Shown in pieces: positions 1-13,000 of a DNA stretch of 64,000 bases. The stretch lies in contig JAQFVV010000157.1 of NCBI GenBank assembly GCA_028023455.1, forward strand, positions 2,788,001-2,852,000. The letters run 5' to 3'. Below the pieces are notes generated by a model. The model worked only from the letters and a program-made list of their open reading frames with translations, did not search any database and was not told the DNA's origin. Made by a program: the position numbers and the translations under genes. Source of the DNA: Epiperipatus broadwayi (Eukaryota; Onychophora; Udeonychophora; Euonychophora; Peripatidae). The first letter of the stretch is position 1; every line of letters begins with the position of its first letter.

Positions 1-1366
1 CAATTATACTCTGGACTATTTCCATCATCTAATTTAATAATTAAATGTTTCTAGAAAAATTCAAACTTTATTGATACTTTTACAAATACAATCAGCTGTT
101 AATAACCGCCTATAGATTAGTATACAACACAAAGTTTCAAATGTTATTTTCCTTTTCTTTTCCATGAAAATCAGAACAGTGATCCTTACATTCATACATA
201 CAGAATTTAATTAAACTATAATAAACCAGACCTTTCTGTCAAAGGCAACAGTCTGTGAGAGTTCTCCTGTTATCTACTTTTTCTTAAGAACAAGTTTAAT
301 GAGCAGTTTCCAAATATTATGGAGTATCACATTAGGTTGACTTATAGAGTTACTTTTAGCCTCAATATTGTTGGATTTTCCCAGTCAGTATATGCCTATA
401 TTTTAAACACATACATTATTCTCTCTAATCATTATTTTGTATTCTTTTAATCATTTTTCAATCGTATTGTTGGTTTTGCCAATATACATTCTTCCACATT
501 CACACACAGTATTTTATAAGTGCAGTTCTTCTTAGGATTTCTTCCAGAGTTATGGCTTTGGACCACTATTCTGACATTATTTTGATTGCAGATTTTTTTT
601 TCAGTTCAATCAAAATCCCAAATATATATGGATATATTATCTAATATTGGATTTAATATTTCATTTTATCTATTTAAGATTTTCTTAATGATAGCTGATA
701 TAATAAATACTTAATTCTACAAAGCCTTAACCTGAAATGTTGAAAACAAAAACTAGATTTATGAAATATTATGTGAATGTGGATGAACATACATCAGTTA
801 AATCAACTACTTTATCAAAAATAATATAAAAAAAATACAAAATAATGATTTGTGTTTTTTTTAATTTTCATTTAAAAAAAAAACAGATCTCTAAAAAACA
901 GGCTATGAATATATCAATAAATATATGTTCAATTGGGAATACAAGAATATTGGGAAGAGAGAAAAAGTAAAAAAAAAAATAAAGATGTTGCTCAAATGAC
1001 AAAAAACCTATTAGTCAAATAATATAATCTTAATATGTGGAAGCCACTAATTAATATTCCCTTAAAAAATGGAAAAATAAAAATGATGTTCATAGATAAA
1101 ATTTATAAATTTCTACTGACTGATGCCTTTGAAACAATGGCTTACTTAGTTAGTGTCAATTTAAATTCAGTATTCACATATGTATAAGACACCAGCTCAA
1201 TTCCTGTACTTATATTGTCACTGATCTGGCCACAATCTCTGAAAAAGAGGGAAATAATACTATTTGAATTGGCATGTTACATACTAACCTATATTCTATT
1301 AAGAAAAACTATAAAGTTTAAATTGTTTTAAAAACATTTAACAATTAAACCAGATGATGAAAACAG
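1..1366 (-). mobile_element. Penelope-like element piece with GIY-YIG relic, bounded by inverted ends
   Basis: On the minus strand around 440-560 a translation reads TVCECGRMYIGKTNNTIEK, then a stop, then LKEYK. This is the start of a GIY-YIG nuclease of the kind fused to the RT in Penelope-like elements: two cysteines (CEC), then the YIG triplet. A second weak block at about 330-400 reads like the distal part of the same domain. The left end (12-76) contains the motif ggactatttccatcatcta; its inverted counterpart, decayed, lies at 1310-1366 (agatgatgaaaacagcccaa). Positions 76-130 also resemble the arm of the foldback at 48.1 kb. No RT palm was recognised inside. Heavily mutated. The GIY-YIG type (CECG) differs from the two other PLEs in the window. 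Confidence 0.6.
601..1309. other. AT-rich sequence without recognisable genes
   Basis: Interior of the preceding element as bounded by its inverted ends. It holds A/T homopolymers and no reading frame with a recognisable domain. The short frame at 1354-1539 is low-complexity (Lys/Ile/Asn rich) and is not supported as a gene. Confidence 0.5.
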
Positions 1367-2516
1367 CCCAACATATAATTATAAGTAAAATATTATCATT
1401 AAACTTTCAGACAAACCTTATGCTCTCAATATTAACTAAATCTAATTGTAAAGATAATGAAAAATTGTATCTAAAACTGACCAAAATAAAAAAATCAAAA
1501 CTTTCCTATATAAAAATAAATCTTAAAGAATTGCGCTAAAAATCTTCAATTCATTCCCAAAATAGGTAAAAAAATTATTAAGAGAGCAAGTAAGACATTT
1601 TTAAAAGAAAGAATAAACCTCAAAGATTTTTCAGTAATCAAACTTGTGTTTCTTTAGTAATATAATATCAAACCCCATTTTTAACAAATAAGCTAATAGC
1701 TATATTAGTTAAAAATCTTAGTTTTCAACATCTAATAAATGCTGAAATTTCAGTTATAAAAAAATTATTAAACTTTGCCATCACACTATCTAACACTATT
1801 TAATTAGATTTAGTGGTAGCAAATAAAGTCACTTAAAAAGTGACTATAGAATAAGTAGCAGAATCAGATTGGAAAATAAACTCGATATCAGAAACTGCAA
1901 TCATTCCTAAATTGAAAAGAAAACTATTAAATGTCTCATAGTAGATGATCACATACACTCACTGTTGTTAAAGGCAATTCTACAGTTATAATGGATAGTA
2001 CTGATTATTACCACAAAATAGAACTATTCACAATAGGCCAATACAAAAAGGTGATAAAAATATCCTATAAAACCTATACAAATAAAGCATAAACATTTAA
2101 CTCAGTAAGCCTTGTAAAAATTTCAGATTCAGAGAAAAATACATTTAACATATTTTAAAAAAATTCTATCTCTCTATGATCTACTTAAAATCCATAAAGA
2201 CTATGTTCTAATAAAATCTACTATCAGTTATAGAAACCCTCCATGTGAAAATCTGGCAATATTTTTTACTGAAGTTTGTATCCTTTTCAAAGTAAGACAC
2301 ATTCTTTTGGGGATTCTAAGCACTTTATATGGAAAAACCATTACTATCAAGAATCTGGCTTTGCTATGTCAGTGATACATTTCTTGTATTATCACATAGT
2401 TAAACATTCTGAACACACATCAATAACATATCCCCTTCAAACAAATTCATCATAGAACAAGAATTAATATTGATATCCTTAGATATTCTTGTGACAAGAT
2501 TATCTTATGACAAAAT

Positions 2517-2673
2517 CAAAATTATAACTTACAGAGAACCTGCATATATATATATATATATACAGAAAAATGTTTAGTATATGCATCCAATATAAAAATT
2601 ATAACTTACAGAGATACCTGCATATATATATATATATATACAGAAAAATGTTTAGTATATGCATCCAATATTG
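2517..2673. repeat. Tandem duplication of about 80 bp, two copies, with TA microsatellite
   Basis: The block beginning aaaattataacttacagaga, continuing through a (ta)n run and ending gtttagtatatgcatccaat occurs twice in a row (about 2517-2593 and 2594-2670) with one or two differences. Each unit contains its own (ta)n tract. The near-identity implies a recent local duplication. Confidence 0.9.
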
Positions 2674-2989
2674 AAATGGAAATAGTCACAGATTTTGAAT
2701 CTAGATATGAAAATGACCCAGAAAAAGAAAGGGTCATAGAAAAGGCATCTTAATATTCTGAAATATATATCTAAAGCTAATAAAAAAAATTTCTGAACAC
2801 ATAATATTAAATGTATTAGAAATTTTATTACAGAGAAAAACCTTGTTTGCCTAAAAGAATATAAGGGCAATAGGTGTGTGCTTTTAAAATAGTAAAAGAT
2901 TGACTTCAAGGCAAAACACTGTCAAGTTCTGATTACTATAAAATATACCCATCTGCTGCCTTTGTTACTAGAATATCTGCAAATATAAA

Positions 2990-4345
2990 GTTGCACAAGG
3001 AAAATTTTCCTCTTCGTCTTCTTCTAGACTTTGGTGGATCGTACTTTTACTATGCAGCTGTTTGTTTCCTCTAGGGATGACCTCGGTTTTGGTTCATGGA
3101 GTTTGAAATTGTATGAATTTATTGAGAAAATTCAAAATTTCAAAATCAATAATAGCTACAAAATTGCCTCTCTGTATGTTAACTCACTAGTTATGAATCT
3201 ATTAAAATCGTATAATTTTTGCAGCAAAGTTAATTTAATTATAAGATCAAAAAAAGCAACTTTATTATAGACACATTAAATTGGATTAGTGACAAAATAA
3301 TCATATCAATTAATTACAAAACATATAAAATGAATTATGGCTGGCTTATAGGGCTCTTGTTCAGTGGAGTTGTCTGTAGTCTATACTTTTCCAAATTTGA
3401 ATCTTCTGAAATTTGAGTTGAATTCAGTCTTATATTCCAGATATATGGATGATACTTTTGTATATGCACTGAAAAAACTATTAGTAAAATTCATATTGAA
3501 TTAGCATCTGAAACTGCTCTAACTTGGACCATCGAGAAGGAAGATGAGCTCCTACACAACATAAAATTTTTAGACTTAGATATCACCAGTCAGAAAAATG
3601 TTTTAAACTATAGAATGATTTTAAAACTATTAAATGTAACAGGCACCATTCACTCCAGATCTAATACTCCCTTCTCCCATAAATACATTGGTCTAAAAGG
3701 CTTCCTCCCTAGAAATTTAAAGCAGTGCAAATTCGAGGCTGATTAGAGAAAAAACATTGGTATATACACTAAAGGACTAATAACACTAAAGACCGCTACA
3801 GTTCTAAAAAAATAATTACAATTATTGTGAATTTTTATAACAAAATCTTGCACCCTACAAACATTCAATCTGATAATAAAAAATGGTTTAGTCTCCCATA
3901 TATTTTGAAATTTATACACAAATTAAAAAAACATTTGTACCAATAAATACAAAATCAAATTTCACTTGTCTCTGTCTTTAAATAAATTATTAAATAATTC
4001 AAAAGAGAGAAGCTTCACATTAAATTGTGTACAAAATTAACTGCAAAGAACCCAATTGCTTGAAGTCTTACTATGGTGAAACCCGAGTTAACTTATCTAC
4101 AAGACTTGCTGAGCATAAATATCTTTATAAACGGACCAAGAAAAGCAATGAATATTCTTCAGTTTTCTTGAATCATGAGTTGCAATCAGGCCATAACTTT
4201 GATCTCTCTATGGCTGTACATCATTTGTTCCAAGAGATGACAGAAAGAGAAAGGTGAAGAAAGCTTGGTCAATAGCTAAAGATCATCACACCATCAATAA
4301 AAAGGATTCTAGCATCCCTCTTTCTAAAAAATGACACTTGTAGCA
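2990..4345 (+). pseudogene. Penelope-like element ORF relic (reverse transcriptase + GIY-YIG endonuclease)
   Basis: PLE proteins pair a telomerase-like RT with a C-terminal GIY-YIG nuclease and act in nuclear target-primed insertion. In order on the plus strand: an RT finger/palm entry at about 3155-3190 (KIASLYVNSL, compare the family's A-motif region); a palm active-site remnant near 3440 (YMDDTFVYA, read across a frameshift); a post-palm block at about 3500-3590 (ELASETALTWTIEKE, then KFLDLDI); the thumb; then a GIY-YIG domain at 4027-4257 (VYKINC, YYGETR, RLAEH). The nuclease closely parallels that of the PLE at 59.9 kb, so both belong to one lineage. Many stops and frameshifts break it, and it cannot encode a working enzyme. 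Its 3' flank at about 5140-5205 carries the same terminal motif as the elements at 1 bp, 17.3 kb and 48.1 kb. Confidence 0.85.
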
Positions 4346-5139
4346 TCCACTTTCATCATTAGTATGTAAATCTAATCCTAAAAAATTAATTTTATGTTAA
4401 TCTATTATTTAATATTCAAAAGTAACTTTAAATCTAGATTTCAACTTCCTTTAGTTACATAATGTTATGATTATAATACTACTCAGTATTGAAAGAGCTC
4501 AACTTTAGATAAATTTTCTTTATTATAAATTCAAATCTGTTTTATTACTAAAAATGTTTTAACATTTTTTTGAACCATTACATTCAATTATAACAAAAAC
4601 ACAAAAAGTGGAATTACATTATCATTAGAAGCCAGTGACATGGAAAAAAAAAATAAACCATAGAACAAATAATGAATGGTATCAGCTATCATTAAGAAAA
4701 TCTTAACTAGACAACAAAATGAAACAAAAAAAAAAATAAAAGTACTGTAGTGTATCCATATATACTAATAAATTCTGATGCTCCATCAAAATATGATTAA
4801 AAGAACAGAAATGATTAAAGAGAAAAAACATGTCTAAAGTCATTGATGATGCATGTACCAATGAACACATGTTCCATTGTGAAAACATACTAATATTGAG
4901 CAAAGAGAAAAAAAAAATTAAAAAGCTACTCATATGACAATAATAAAAACTCATAAGTCAGCCAAGTATAGTAATCCATAATGTTGGGAAACTAATCAAT
5001 AACTTTGCCCTTAAAATATGAAGTAATTAGAAGGACCAATCAAAAGGACAGGATCAGATGAGAATAATGCCATTCAAAATATGTTATATATACTAATCTG
5101 TGTACTATTGCTAAGAACTGAATGTATTTGAAAAAATAT

Positions 5140-5206
5140 AAATAAAGTTGAAATTTTTCTAAAAACATTTAGCATTTAAATTAAATGATAGAAATAGTCT
5201 ATTATA
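5140..5206. repeat. Solo copy of PLE-associated terminal motif
   Basis: The segment aaataaagttgaaatttttc, through ctaaaaacatttagc, to atgatagaaatagtc matches the ends at 12-76 (inverted), 1310-1366, 17.34-17.43 kb, 48.12-48.18 kb and 48.43-48.50 kb. It lies downstream of the plus-strand PLE relic and may be its 3' terminus. Confidence 0.55.
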
Positions 5207-5789
5207 TAAATACAAATTATCAGTATTTGAAATTAAGGATGGAGAGTATATACAATTATCTGAGATGTTTGTAGGTAGAGAGGTAAGAAATATTAAATAT
5301 AAGAATATAAAAAGATAAAAACAATGCTCTGTATTTAATATAAAATATAATTAAAAATGTGTGAATGCATAAACTCTTTCATTTTAAAAAGGATATGTAA
5401 TATAGAATGAGGTAAAAAGTATCCATATTAAATAGATGAGTATATAAATTGGTAATGAATGATAATTAGTTTGTCAGCTAACTATTATCCAGGATATCAG
5501 TTTCTGCAATCCTTTATATACTATTATTATTATTAATTAGGTAATGAATATGATGGAATAAAAGATCATAACATCCACCTACTCTTGTTATTCTTATGAA
5601 ATATTAATGTGTATATACATTTATAATCTTTAATAATATTAGTAAAAATAATTTTACAAATACATTATACAATTTGAGACATAGTAGAACATACAATAGT
5701 TTATGATTAAGCTTATATTTTCTTCCAAAAGAAAGAATACAACTAAGAAGCCCTAATTTATTTTTATCATCTTAATTAACTCAAATATT

Positions 5790-6387
5790 GTTATGGTCTC
5801 ATATATAAATATAACATTATTTGATGAACTTAGCATGAATAGATAATTTTCTCAGAAAAAAACTATAGGTCATTCTAAAATTGTGATTTTCCTACATTAT
5901 TTTATAGCATCTAACATGAAAAGGATTGTTGATAAAGATTATTGTGTTTAAATGTTAGTTAATATTGTTAGGTTGGCTAATAATAGATAATTTGGAATTG
6001 CATTACTATGTTTATGAAACTAATATTGCACTAAAGAATGATCTATGAGTATAAATAAAATCATATAGTAATAAAAGTGGATATTATTTGCTATGATCCA
6101 TGCATAAATATAACATTATTTGACAAACTTAACATGAACAAATAATCTTGAAAAAAATTATATGCTATCCTAAAAATTTATTTTTTTCTATATTATTTTA
6201 TGGCACCAAACATAAAAACCACTGTAAATACAAAAATTGTGTTTAAATGTTAGTATTATTAGATTGGCTATAATAAATAATTTGGGTTGCATTATTGGGA
6301 TATGTTAAATGATATTAATATTGGACCAAAGTATGACTTATGAATATAAATAAAATCACATAGCAATAAAAGTGGATATTTGTTTAT
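5790..6387. repeat. Two-copy tandem repeat, period about 299 bp
   Basis: Unit 1 (about 5790-6088) and unit 2 (about 6089-6387) align along their whole length. Shared landmarks are ataaatataacattatttga (5805 and 6104), gtgtttaaatgttagt, and aataaaagtggatatt (6071 and 6371). They differ by many substitutions and small gaps, so the duplication is old. No coding content recognised. Confidence 0.85.
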
Positions 6388-7994
6388 GTGTGAGAAATAA
6401 TAAAGAATTTTTGATAGACAATTGAAAAAGATACAAATTTTAAGAGAAACATACCTTGTATTTAAAATAAATCTATAGATGGGTGAAAAATCTTTTTTTC
6501 TTTTTTCTCTCTTTTATACATATAAATATGATTCTTCTTTACAAATGATAATCAAATATCTTATGATTTCCATTACTTTAATTTAAGTTAGTAATATTAT
6601 ACTTATTATAAAAATATATTGAAATAAATGATAAAAAAAAATGGCAACAACAGATGCTTTAATATTAGAACAATTACAACATTGCTTACGTTCTTGCAAT
6701 TGCTCAGACAAAAATATAAAGATTATCAAAACAATATTAAAAAAACCCAACAACTTGGTAAATCTTAAAGAAAAGTGAAAAAATTTCAAGATAAAATATT
6801 ATCATCATTTTTCCTTATAAGAGAATTATTGTATGAAGAGTTTTTTTTTTAATAGTTCTCCAATCTAAGTGGTTTTCTATCTCATTTTCTTATTGAAAAT
6901 GCATAAGATTTATTGAAAATGCATAAGATTTGACATTTACATACAAAAGAAAGTTATATATATATATATAATATGGTTCATATATCTTTATATAATTTCA
7001 GGTTAAGCTTAAAATATTTCTTGAATGTCTGAGGAAATTTTATTGTATATAATTTCACTATTGCATTAGATATTATTAATTGAAAACCTGCTAGATTTAA
7101 AGTAAAAACCATGCTTGAAGATGACTTTGCCAATATGCATCCAAACTTACAGAATACAGCAAAAATTTAATAAGAAAATATTTAACCACACATCTTATCT
7201 ATTGTAAATCTGAATTTTCTCTTTCTTCTATCCACAAATTTAACATATGTTTACATCATTAGCAAACTATAGTTATTAGAATTATTATTCTTTCATATAA
7301 TTTAAAAAATGTGACAGATATCTCTGAATGTAATGTAATTTTTTTATTATCACATACTTCATATTTCAGACATTTCCAGTATCACAATACTGTCTTTTTG
7401 AAATAATGTTATTTCATTATTTCTGTTACTCTATTTAGTTATTTCTTAATCAGAGATAATCTTCCCATATCCTTTATTAAAAATTGGTTGTGCACCAATT
7501 GTATTAAAGTTATCATTTTGAGGAAGACAATTTCCTTCCACTATATATAAATCTAAGTAGTCTACTTCATGGTGGATTTCTCATTCCTTATACATTTTGG
7601 AGATTTTATTTCTTATATCTTTATTTTATTTCTTTCAAAGACATTAATCTTAATGATTCCTAGTATTTCTGTAATATTTTCTAGTTCATTAAAGTCTACT
7701 ATGACTGAAAGGCATCTTGTCAGATTGTGATCTAATTTTCCTTATCATTTGAGATTTGAGAGTAAATTGATTAATTTCTTTAAATCTGAAATTTGTTAAA
7801 GATTCTCTCTGATAGTTTTTCTCCAGTCATAATAAGGTCTTTCATGAGTTGTTTGATATTTTACTGTTTTTCATTTCAATTGTTATCAAAAGATAATAAT
7901 AGACCTATTAATCATTGGCTTAAATAATAAAAAATTTCACCAATCTTTAGCAGTAAAGAGATGATTACTTGTTACTACTATCCATGGATTATAC
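6388..7994. other. AT-rich spacer, no gene recognised
   Basis: Contains a 20-bp tandem doublet at about 6891-6930 (tattgaaaatgcataagatt twice) and a (ta)n run at 6955-6970. The stretch 7200-7900 has a T-rich strand and could be an eroded minus-strand retroelement, but I could not confirm any domain. Confidence 0.4.
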
Positions 7995-8440
7995 CAATTG
8001 TCGGCAATCTTTTTAATATAAAGAGCCATTTTGTTTAAATATCCCCGACTAAAAAGTTAAAAAGCTAGCTGCTAGAGAATAGATAAAAAATAGGTTAAAG
8101 AAAAATATGGATTTTTGATTAGTTGTGGTTATATTTGAACATTTATTTTAGTAATAAAACAAAATAGAGTCAATGTACATATTATGAAACTGAAATTCTT
8201 TTAAAACAAATAAAGCAAAAAGGAAAAGCAAAAAAATATTCTGATAGTTTAATTTATTCAAAAAATTTTATTATTTAAACATTCATCATATATAATAATT
8301 ATTCTAAAATAAAAATGAATATAAGAAGCAATGTGGAAATGCACATTTTTCCTTTCCCAGAGTCATAAAAATATTTATTATTTATCATGATAAAAAAAAA
8401 AGTCATCTGAGGCTTGCAAGCCACCAGTTGCTGACCTCTG
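7995..8440. mobile_element. Non-autonomous hAT element (MITE) with 8-bp TSD
   Basis: Left end caattgtcggcaatc, followed by an agagcca-type subterminal; right end ccagttgctgacctctg, preceded by cttgcaagccac. These imperfect terminal inverted repeats have the C-A-n-n-n-G-T-C-n-G-C-A-A pattern common in Charlie-like hAT elements. Flanks are gattatac (7987-7994) and aattatac (8441-8448), a 7/8-matching duplication of the hAT-typical 8-bp length. The 446-bp interior is AT-rich and non-coding, so a transposase would have to come from elsewhere. The hAT relic at 25.6-27.9 kb has different ends and is not its obvious parent. Confidence 0.75.
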
Positions 8441-8448
8441 AATTATAC

Positions 8449-9779
8449 AAAAAAAAAAAATTCCCAAGTATTGTAAATCACATATTAGCATATCTCATTA
8501 GTAAATATTTTAATTTTTATAAATCTTCCTGAAAATAAAATTAAACATGTTGAGCAATTCAACATATTAATCTTTTAATCATATTTTCTAAGTTTAATAA
8601 AGATAAATATAACTTTTTTTTATCTTAATGAAGAGAATATTAAACCTTTTCTATCATTACCAACAAAAGAGCTAGTCATTTAAATTTGTATCCAGTTTAT
8701 TCTGCTTTGAAATAAATTTTCTAATCATGCCTGCTAAATCCTCTTACTATATTATTCCATTATCTTCTCCAGTTGCCTTTCTTATACACACATTAATTCT
8801 TCTTTCACATTTTAACAGATATTTAATATTTCACTTTACAATATTTTTTAAATTATTCTATAGAATATCATAAATTATGTATTGCTATAGAGAATAATAA
8901 TAATAATCAAAATACCAATAGAAAGTTTAAGCATTGAAAATGACAGAGGTGCAATAAATGCAGGGCAACTGCTCTTCATGTAATAATAAACAGCCATTCA
9001 TAAATGAGTACAGCCATTCTAACTCCAAAAACAAAAAGAAAGAAGAGAGAGAAGAGGTAAAAAACTACGCTGGAAATAATTTTTGTAATGGCATGAGAGG
9101 TTCATGATGACTGTGTACCTATAACACAATGATTGAAGAAGGAAAAGAAGACAGAAAAGAGTTTGTAACAGAAACAATATCTAGTCTTTGATAAACCAAC
9201 ATCCTATCTTATAAAACAGCATGAGTTCTTGATTGGACATTGTTTATTTATTAACTAGTCTTTATATCTAAAGGCTACATATTTGTCACCTGTGGAACCT
9301 GTCAGTAACCTATGTCTATCACAAATGTTAATTCAAATTATTAAAGATGCAATATTTGTCTTTTGTCTTCATGACAAGATGTCAAATAATCAGACAACAA
9401 AACTAACATGAAAAATATGTGAACATGCAAAACACATTTTAGCTTTTTATTTGTCTTCATTTTCTCTTTCTTCTAGATTTCAAATAGCCACATCTCATTT
9501 ATGATCAGCCACTAATAATTATTTGTTTTTGATATTAAATAAATACTTGTAATATATATATATCATTAATATATTTGTGCTTTACAACTAAAAAAAAAAA
9601 AAAATTATTTGTTAGCATATTGATTTTTTTTTTCTTTTAGCGTCTTACCTATTAATAAAATATCACAAAAGAATTTCATTCTGCTACTATAATCACTAAT
9701 GTGACAGACATTAAATGTGTAGTTCACGGTTGCATTTGTTCACATCAATATATATCAGTGGTTACTAAATTCTATTTAT
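8449..9779. other. AT-rich spacer, no gene recognised
   Basis: Scattered homopolymers and an (at)n run near 9550-9570. A slightly purine-rich stretch at 8940-9190 has no open frame of interest. Nothing else can be supported. Confidence 0.4.
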
Positions 9780-11936
9780 GAAGGAGATAACCATTGATTG
9801 TCCTGAATTTGTTGATGAGATTCCAGTTGCATCTAGGAAGACCAAATCCAGTTGGTTTTCTTGTTGGATTAGGGGATAAAAGTATCTGGAATCTTGTAAA
9901 AATTTCTTTCTTTTTTTATGGCATAATTTTTGATTGTAGATTATTGATTAAACAATCAAAAAAAGTGTGTGTGAGGGGTCTTAATTTGAAATAAATATTA
10001 AATGATGAATTACATTTTACATTATTGCAATGTCCAATCTGCTTATCGGCTTTTTATACACTTTCTGCAAGACAAATTATCTTTTGATATCTGGAAAAGA
10101 AACATATGAAAGAAAAGAAAGCCACTGCAAATGAGTAGACTTGAATGTGCCAGTAATTTCTCATGTTAATAAATGAGCATTGAGAATTTTTCTCTTCAAA
10201 CGGGGACACAATATTCTGCAACTCAATATGCTAGTGCTAAGAAAGCTGTCTGTAAAGTGTTCATATCACAACCCAAATAATGCCAAACAATTTTATAAGG
10301 AATTTACTCTAAAAATTAATTTTGATAAAAATGGAAAAAAAAAGTTAGACTATAAGGTTACTTTCAAACATGGTGGGACTGCTCTTTAGTCTATTATTGC
10401 AAAATGTTAGTCAGATTATGAGATATTTCCCTGTTCTTTAGATGAAAAATTGAACATACTGTTTGCATTGGATTGGGAATGAGATCACAATCTGAAAAAT
10501 ATTTCTAACTTTTTCATATCATTATTGATTTTTTTTTTTATTTCAAAAAAAAGGATCTCTTTTAAAAATTCAAAGCTATATCATCAGCTTAGTTGAATTT
10601 CCTGCATTGTTTATGAAAGATCTATGATTAATATTATATTAAATAAAGCAAGTGAAAGAAGTAAACACCTTGAGGTGGAACTACTCTATAAATTGTTACT
10701 ACTATGATTTTAATTAAATGTTACTTGAATTTATCCATTGGAGAATATTTTATTGAGTAAATTAATACTTTTTCCTGTATTTAAGAATTTTAAAAACTGT
10801 TAGATTTTTCCCAAATGAAATTAAAAACTTAAGTAGCATCAGTTTTTAATTTATTAATTTATTTTGAAAGTCTTTTACAATTTAAGTGGTTAAAGATAAA
10901 ACTTATTCACAGCAATTTCTTCCTAACATAAGCTTAGTTTGGCTTCATAGGTAAATGGCTCTCAAGTATTGGCAAATCAAAAGGAACACATAATAATGAT
11001 ATTGAGTTTATTTGGTTTTAAAAGTGCTATAGTTTTTGGTTTTATGCCAAATTTTGGAAGAATTTCTATATGATAAGGGTTAGTGAATAATTTTGCCAAT
11101 CATGTTTTGCCTTTAGATATTAAGCTTTTTAGAAACTCTGAAAGTGGTATCTATTACTGAGGCCTTTCCTTATTTAAAACCATCCAGAGCAAAATCATCA
11201 GAAAGTTATTAGAGAAACACCGTGAAAGAGCAGCTTAGCAATAAATGGTACTATTTTTCATTAAATCTATCTAGGCTTTAGAAATTTGAAATATAAGACT
11301 GACAACCTGATTAGCAGTGATACTTATTTTAGAAATAATTTTACATCCACAAAGCTAATATAGAAAAAAGACTAGGACTTACAAATAGAGTTTTGTGAAG
11401 TTTTGCTTCTCCATGATCTCTCACCATTTTTCTTTGCTGGCATCATCCAGTGATTTTACAGGTTTGTCAGCAATTTCTGAATCTTTGATAGATAACTGAA
11501 TATAAAGAGCATTGCTGATATTCCACACTGGAATGAATTGTGATCAATATTCATGAGAGATGGACTCTTTGACTATTGATAAGTTTGTTAAACTTATCAT
11601 AGCAAGGAGAAAATGGAGAAATTCTATTAATATTCTGATCAAAAAAACTCAGTATAGCAGCTCCAATTAACTAAGTTTCATTAAATTTTATCTCGAAACA
11701 GAAATACTTTTAACTACAGAAATGTGACTAGATTTGGTTTATGTTGGCTATGGGAAAAGTAATCCAATATCAGTAGTTCAGCAGGTCAAGATGAATCATT
11801 TTTCTGCTTAAACAAAACATAAGGTGGGAATTGTATGTGGCATCATAAAATGCATGTTGTTTAAGTCCATTTTAAAAGTTGATTATCAGCTTATCATTTA
11901 CATATCCCAAAGAGACTAATATGAGAATGGAAAGCA

Positions 11937-11946
11937 CCCCCCCCCC
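11937..11946. repeat. Poly-C run (10 bases)
   Basis: Ten consecutive C in an otherwise AT-rich context, inside LINE copy A; one of four such runs in the window. Confidence 0.9.
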
Positions 11947-12221
11947 AAACAAAACAAAAACAATGTGTTTCAATGGCCTCTTCAATACAAATATTATAAA
12001 GCACATCTCTTTTTTCTCTCTCTAAACAAAGACTTTTGATTTAAAACACTAATTCGTTAATCCTAATAATTTATATATACATAAAAATTTAAAACAACCA
12101 ATTGATAGATTCCAGTGATTAAGCATTAAGAAAAGATTGATAATCAGTGATATTTTCAGTTAATTCTTAATAAAAAATTTTTATAGCAATCAGTGTTTAA
12201 GCAAGAGTCACTACAAAGCAA

Positions 12222-12350
12222 ATGTAGAGTGTCAGATTCTAGAGCTTAAGATTCATGGACTCCGGCCCAGCTATGCCAGCTCATGTGTTCGAACTTGTTA
12301 TAAACTCTTAAGCAATAAAACCATCCGATTATTTTTTATTTATTATAAAG
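12222..12350 (+). repeat. SINE-like segment (same family as 51.69 and 57.87 kb)
   Basis: Shares with 57871-58011 and 51690-51790 the order: cagattctagagcttaag, then cccagct, then a gttcgaac box-B-like motif (12288-12295), then ataaactcttaagcaataaa. The box-B motif is well kept but the box-A end is eroded. The same segment sits at the same relative place in LINE copies A and B, so it moved with the LINE or predates their duplication. Confidence 0.55.
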
Positions 12351-12400
12351 CAATGCTCCCAATATTATAGAGTGTGTTTATATATGGAATGAGAGAGCTA

Positions 12401-13000
12401 GAGAAAAAAAAAAATTCATTATGAGATTATAAACAGAATCTTAGAAGATTACTTTTTTTTCTTTCAATTCCCAATATTTTAATTAAGCTTGTTTTGCAGG
12501 TAAATTGCTCTAGCAGACTACCTTATACACTGTCCTTGGGCAAAATATAGAGACTTGGGCTAATAAGCAGCTAGTTTTCCCAATCAGACTAAACTTTATT
12601 TTCTATAATGCAATTTTTTATATTTTATTTTGTTATTGTTTTTAGGCAATTTTTAAGTAATTATGCCCAGTCGAAGAAATATCAAAGAATAAAAAAACCA
12701 CGAGGCTTCTCTGACAATTATTTTTAAAGGGGTAAAAAAAATCTGATTTGGATATAGTTTATGGCCCAAGGTACTGCTTGAGGATAAACTTCAAAACAAA
12801 GAACACCTGCCTATCTATGTAAGGTATTAAAACTATTAGAAAGTCTTTGTTTTATAGTGAAACAGCTGGGAATATCACTGTCTCATATTTTGATTCACAT
12901 TGTTAATTTGTACTGTTTTCCTTTTTTTATTTTTATTTTCCATCTAAAACTTTTTGCTCTTTTTAGCTATGGCTGCTTAAAGTATTTCAGGTTGTTTAGA
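12401..13000. other. AT-rich spacer, no gene recognised
   Basis: No domain or repeat relationship identified. Contains T-rich tracts at 12.6-12.66 and 12.92-12.95 kb. Confidence 0.4.

Larger units (their letters stand above)
9780..12400 (-). pseudogene. LINE-type retroelement relic, copy A
   Basis: Colinear over about 2.6 kb with 49.2-51.85 kb. Shared landmarks: gattccagttgcatctagga (9820), the ctatagttttt/accaaattttt block (11026), and the catccagtgattttacaggt block (11446). On the minus strand the 11.03-11.1 kb block reads like the segment before the second RT motif in jockey/CR1-type LINEs (P-K-I-W-x-K-T-K, then a decayed lysine-rich stretch). The 11.4-kb block resembles the linker just upstream of the RT. 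The higher-coordinate end (12.22-12.35 kb) holds a SINE-like segment shared with copy B. Stops in all frames. I infer 5' to 3' as high to low coordinate. Confidence 0.7.

Noticed and set aside
1110-1142. ctgatgcctttgaaac as a hammerhead core
   Set aside because: There is no stem II between ctgatg and gaaac, and flanking stems do not pair.
3031-3270. Possible independent small gene
   Set aside because: The frame contains a PLE RT-entry motif and continues in other frames into RT and nuclease blocks, so it is part of the PLE relic.
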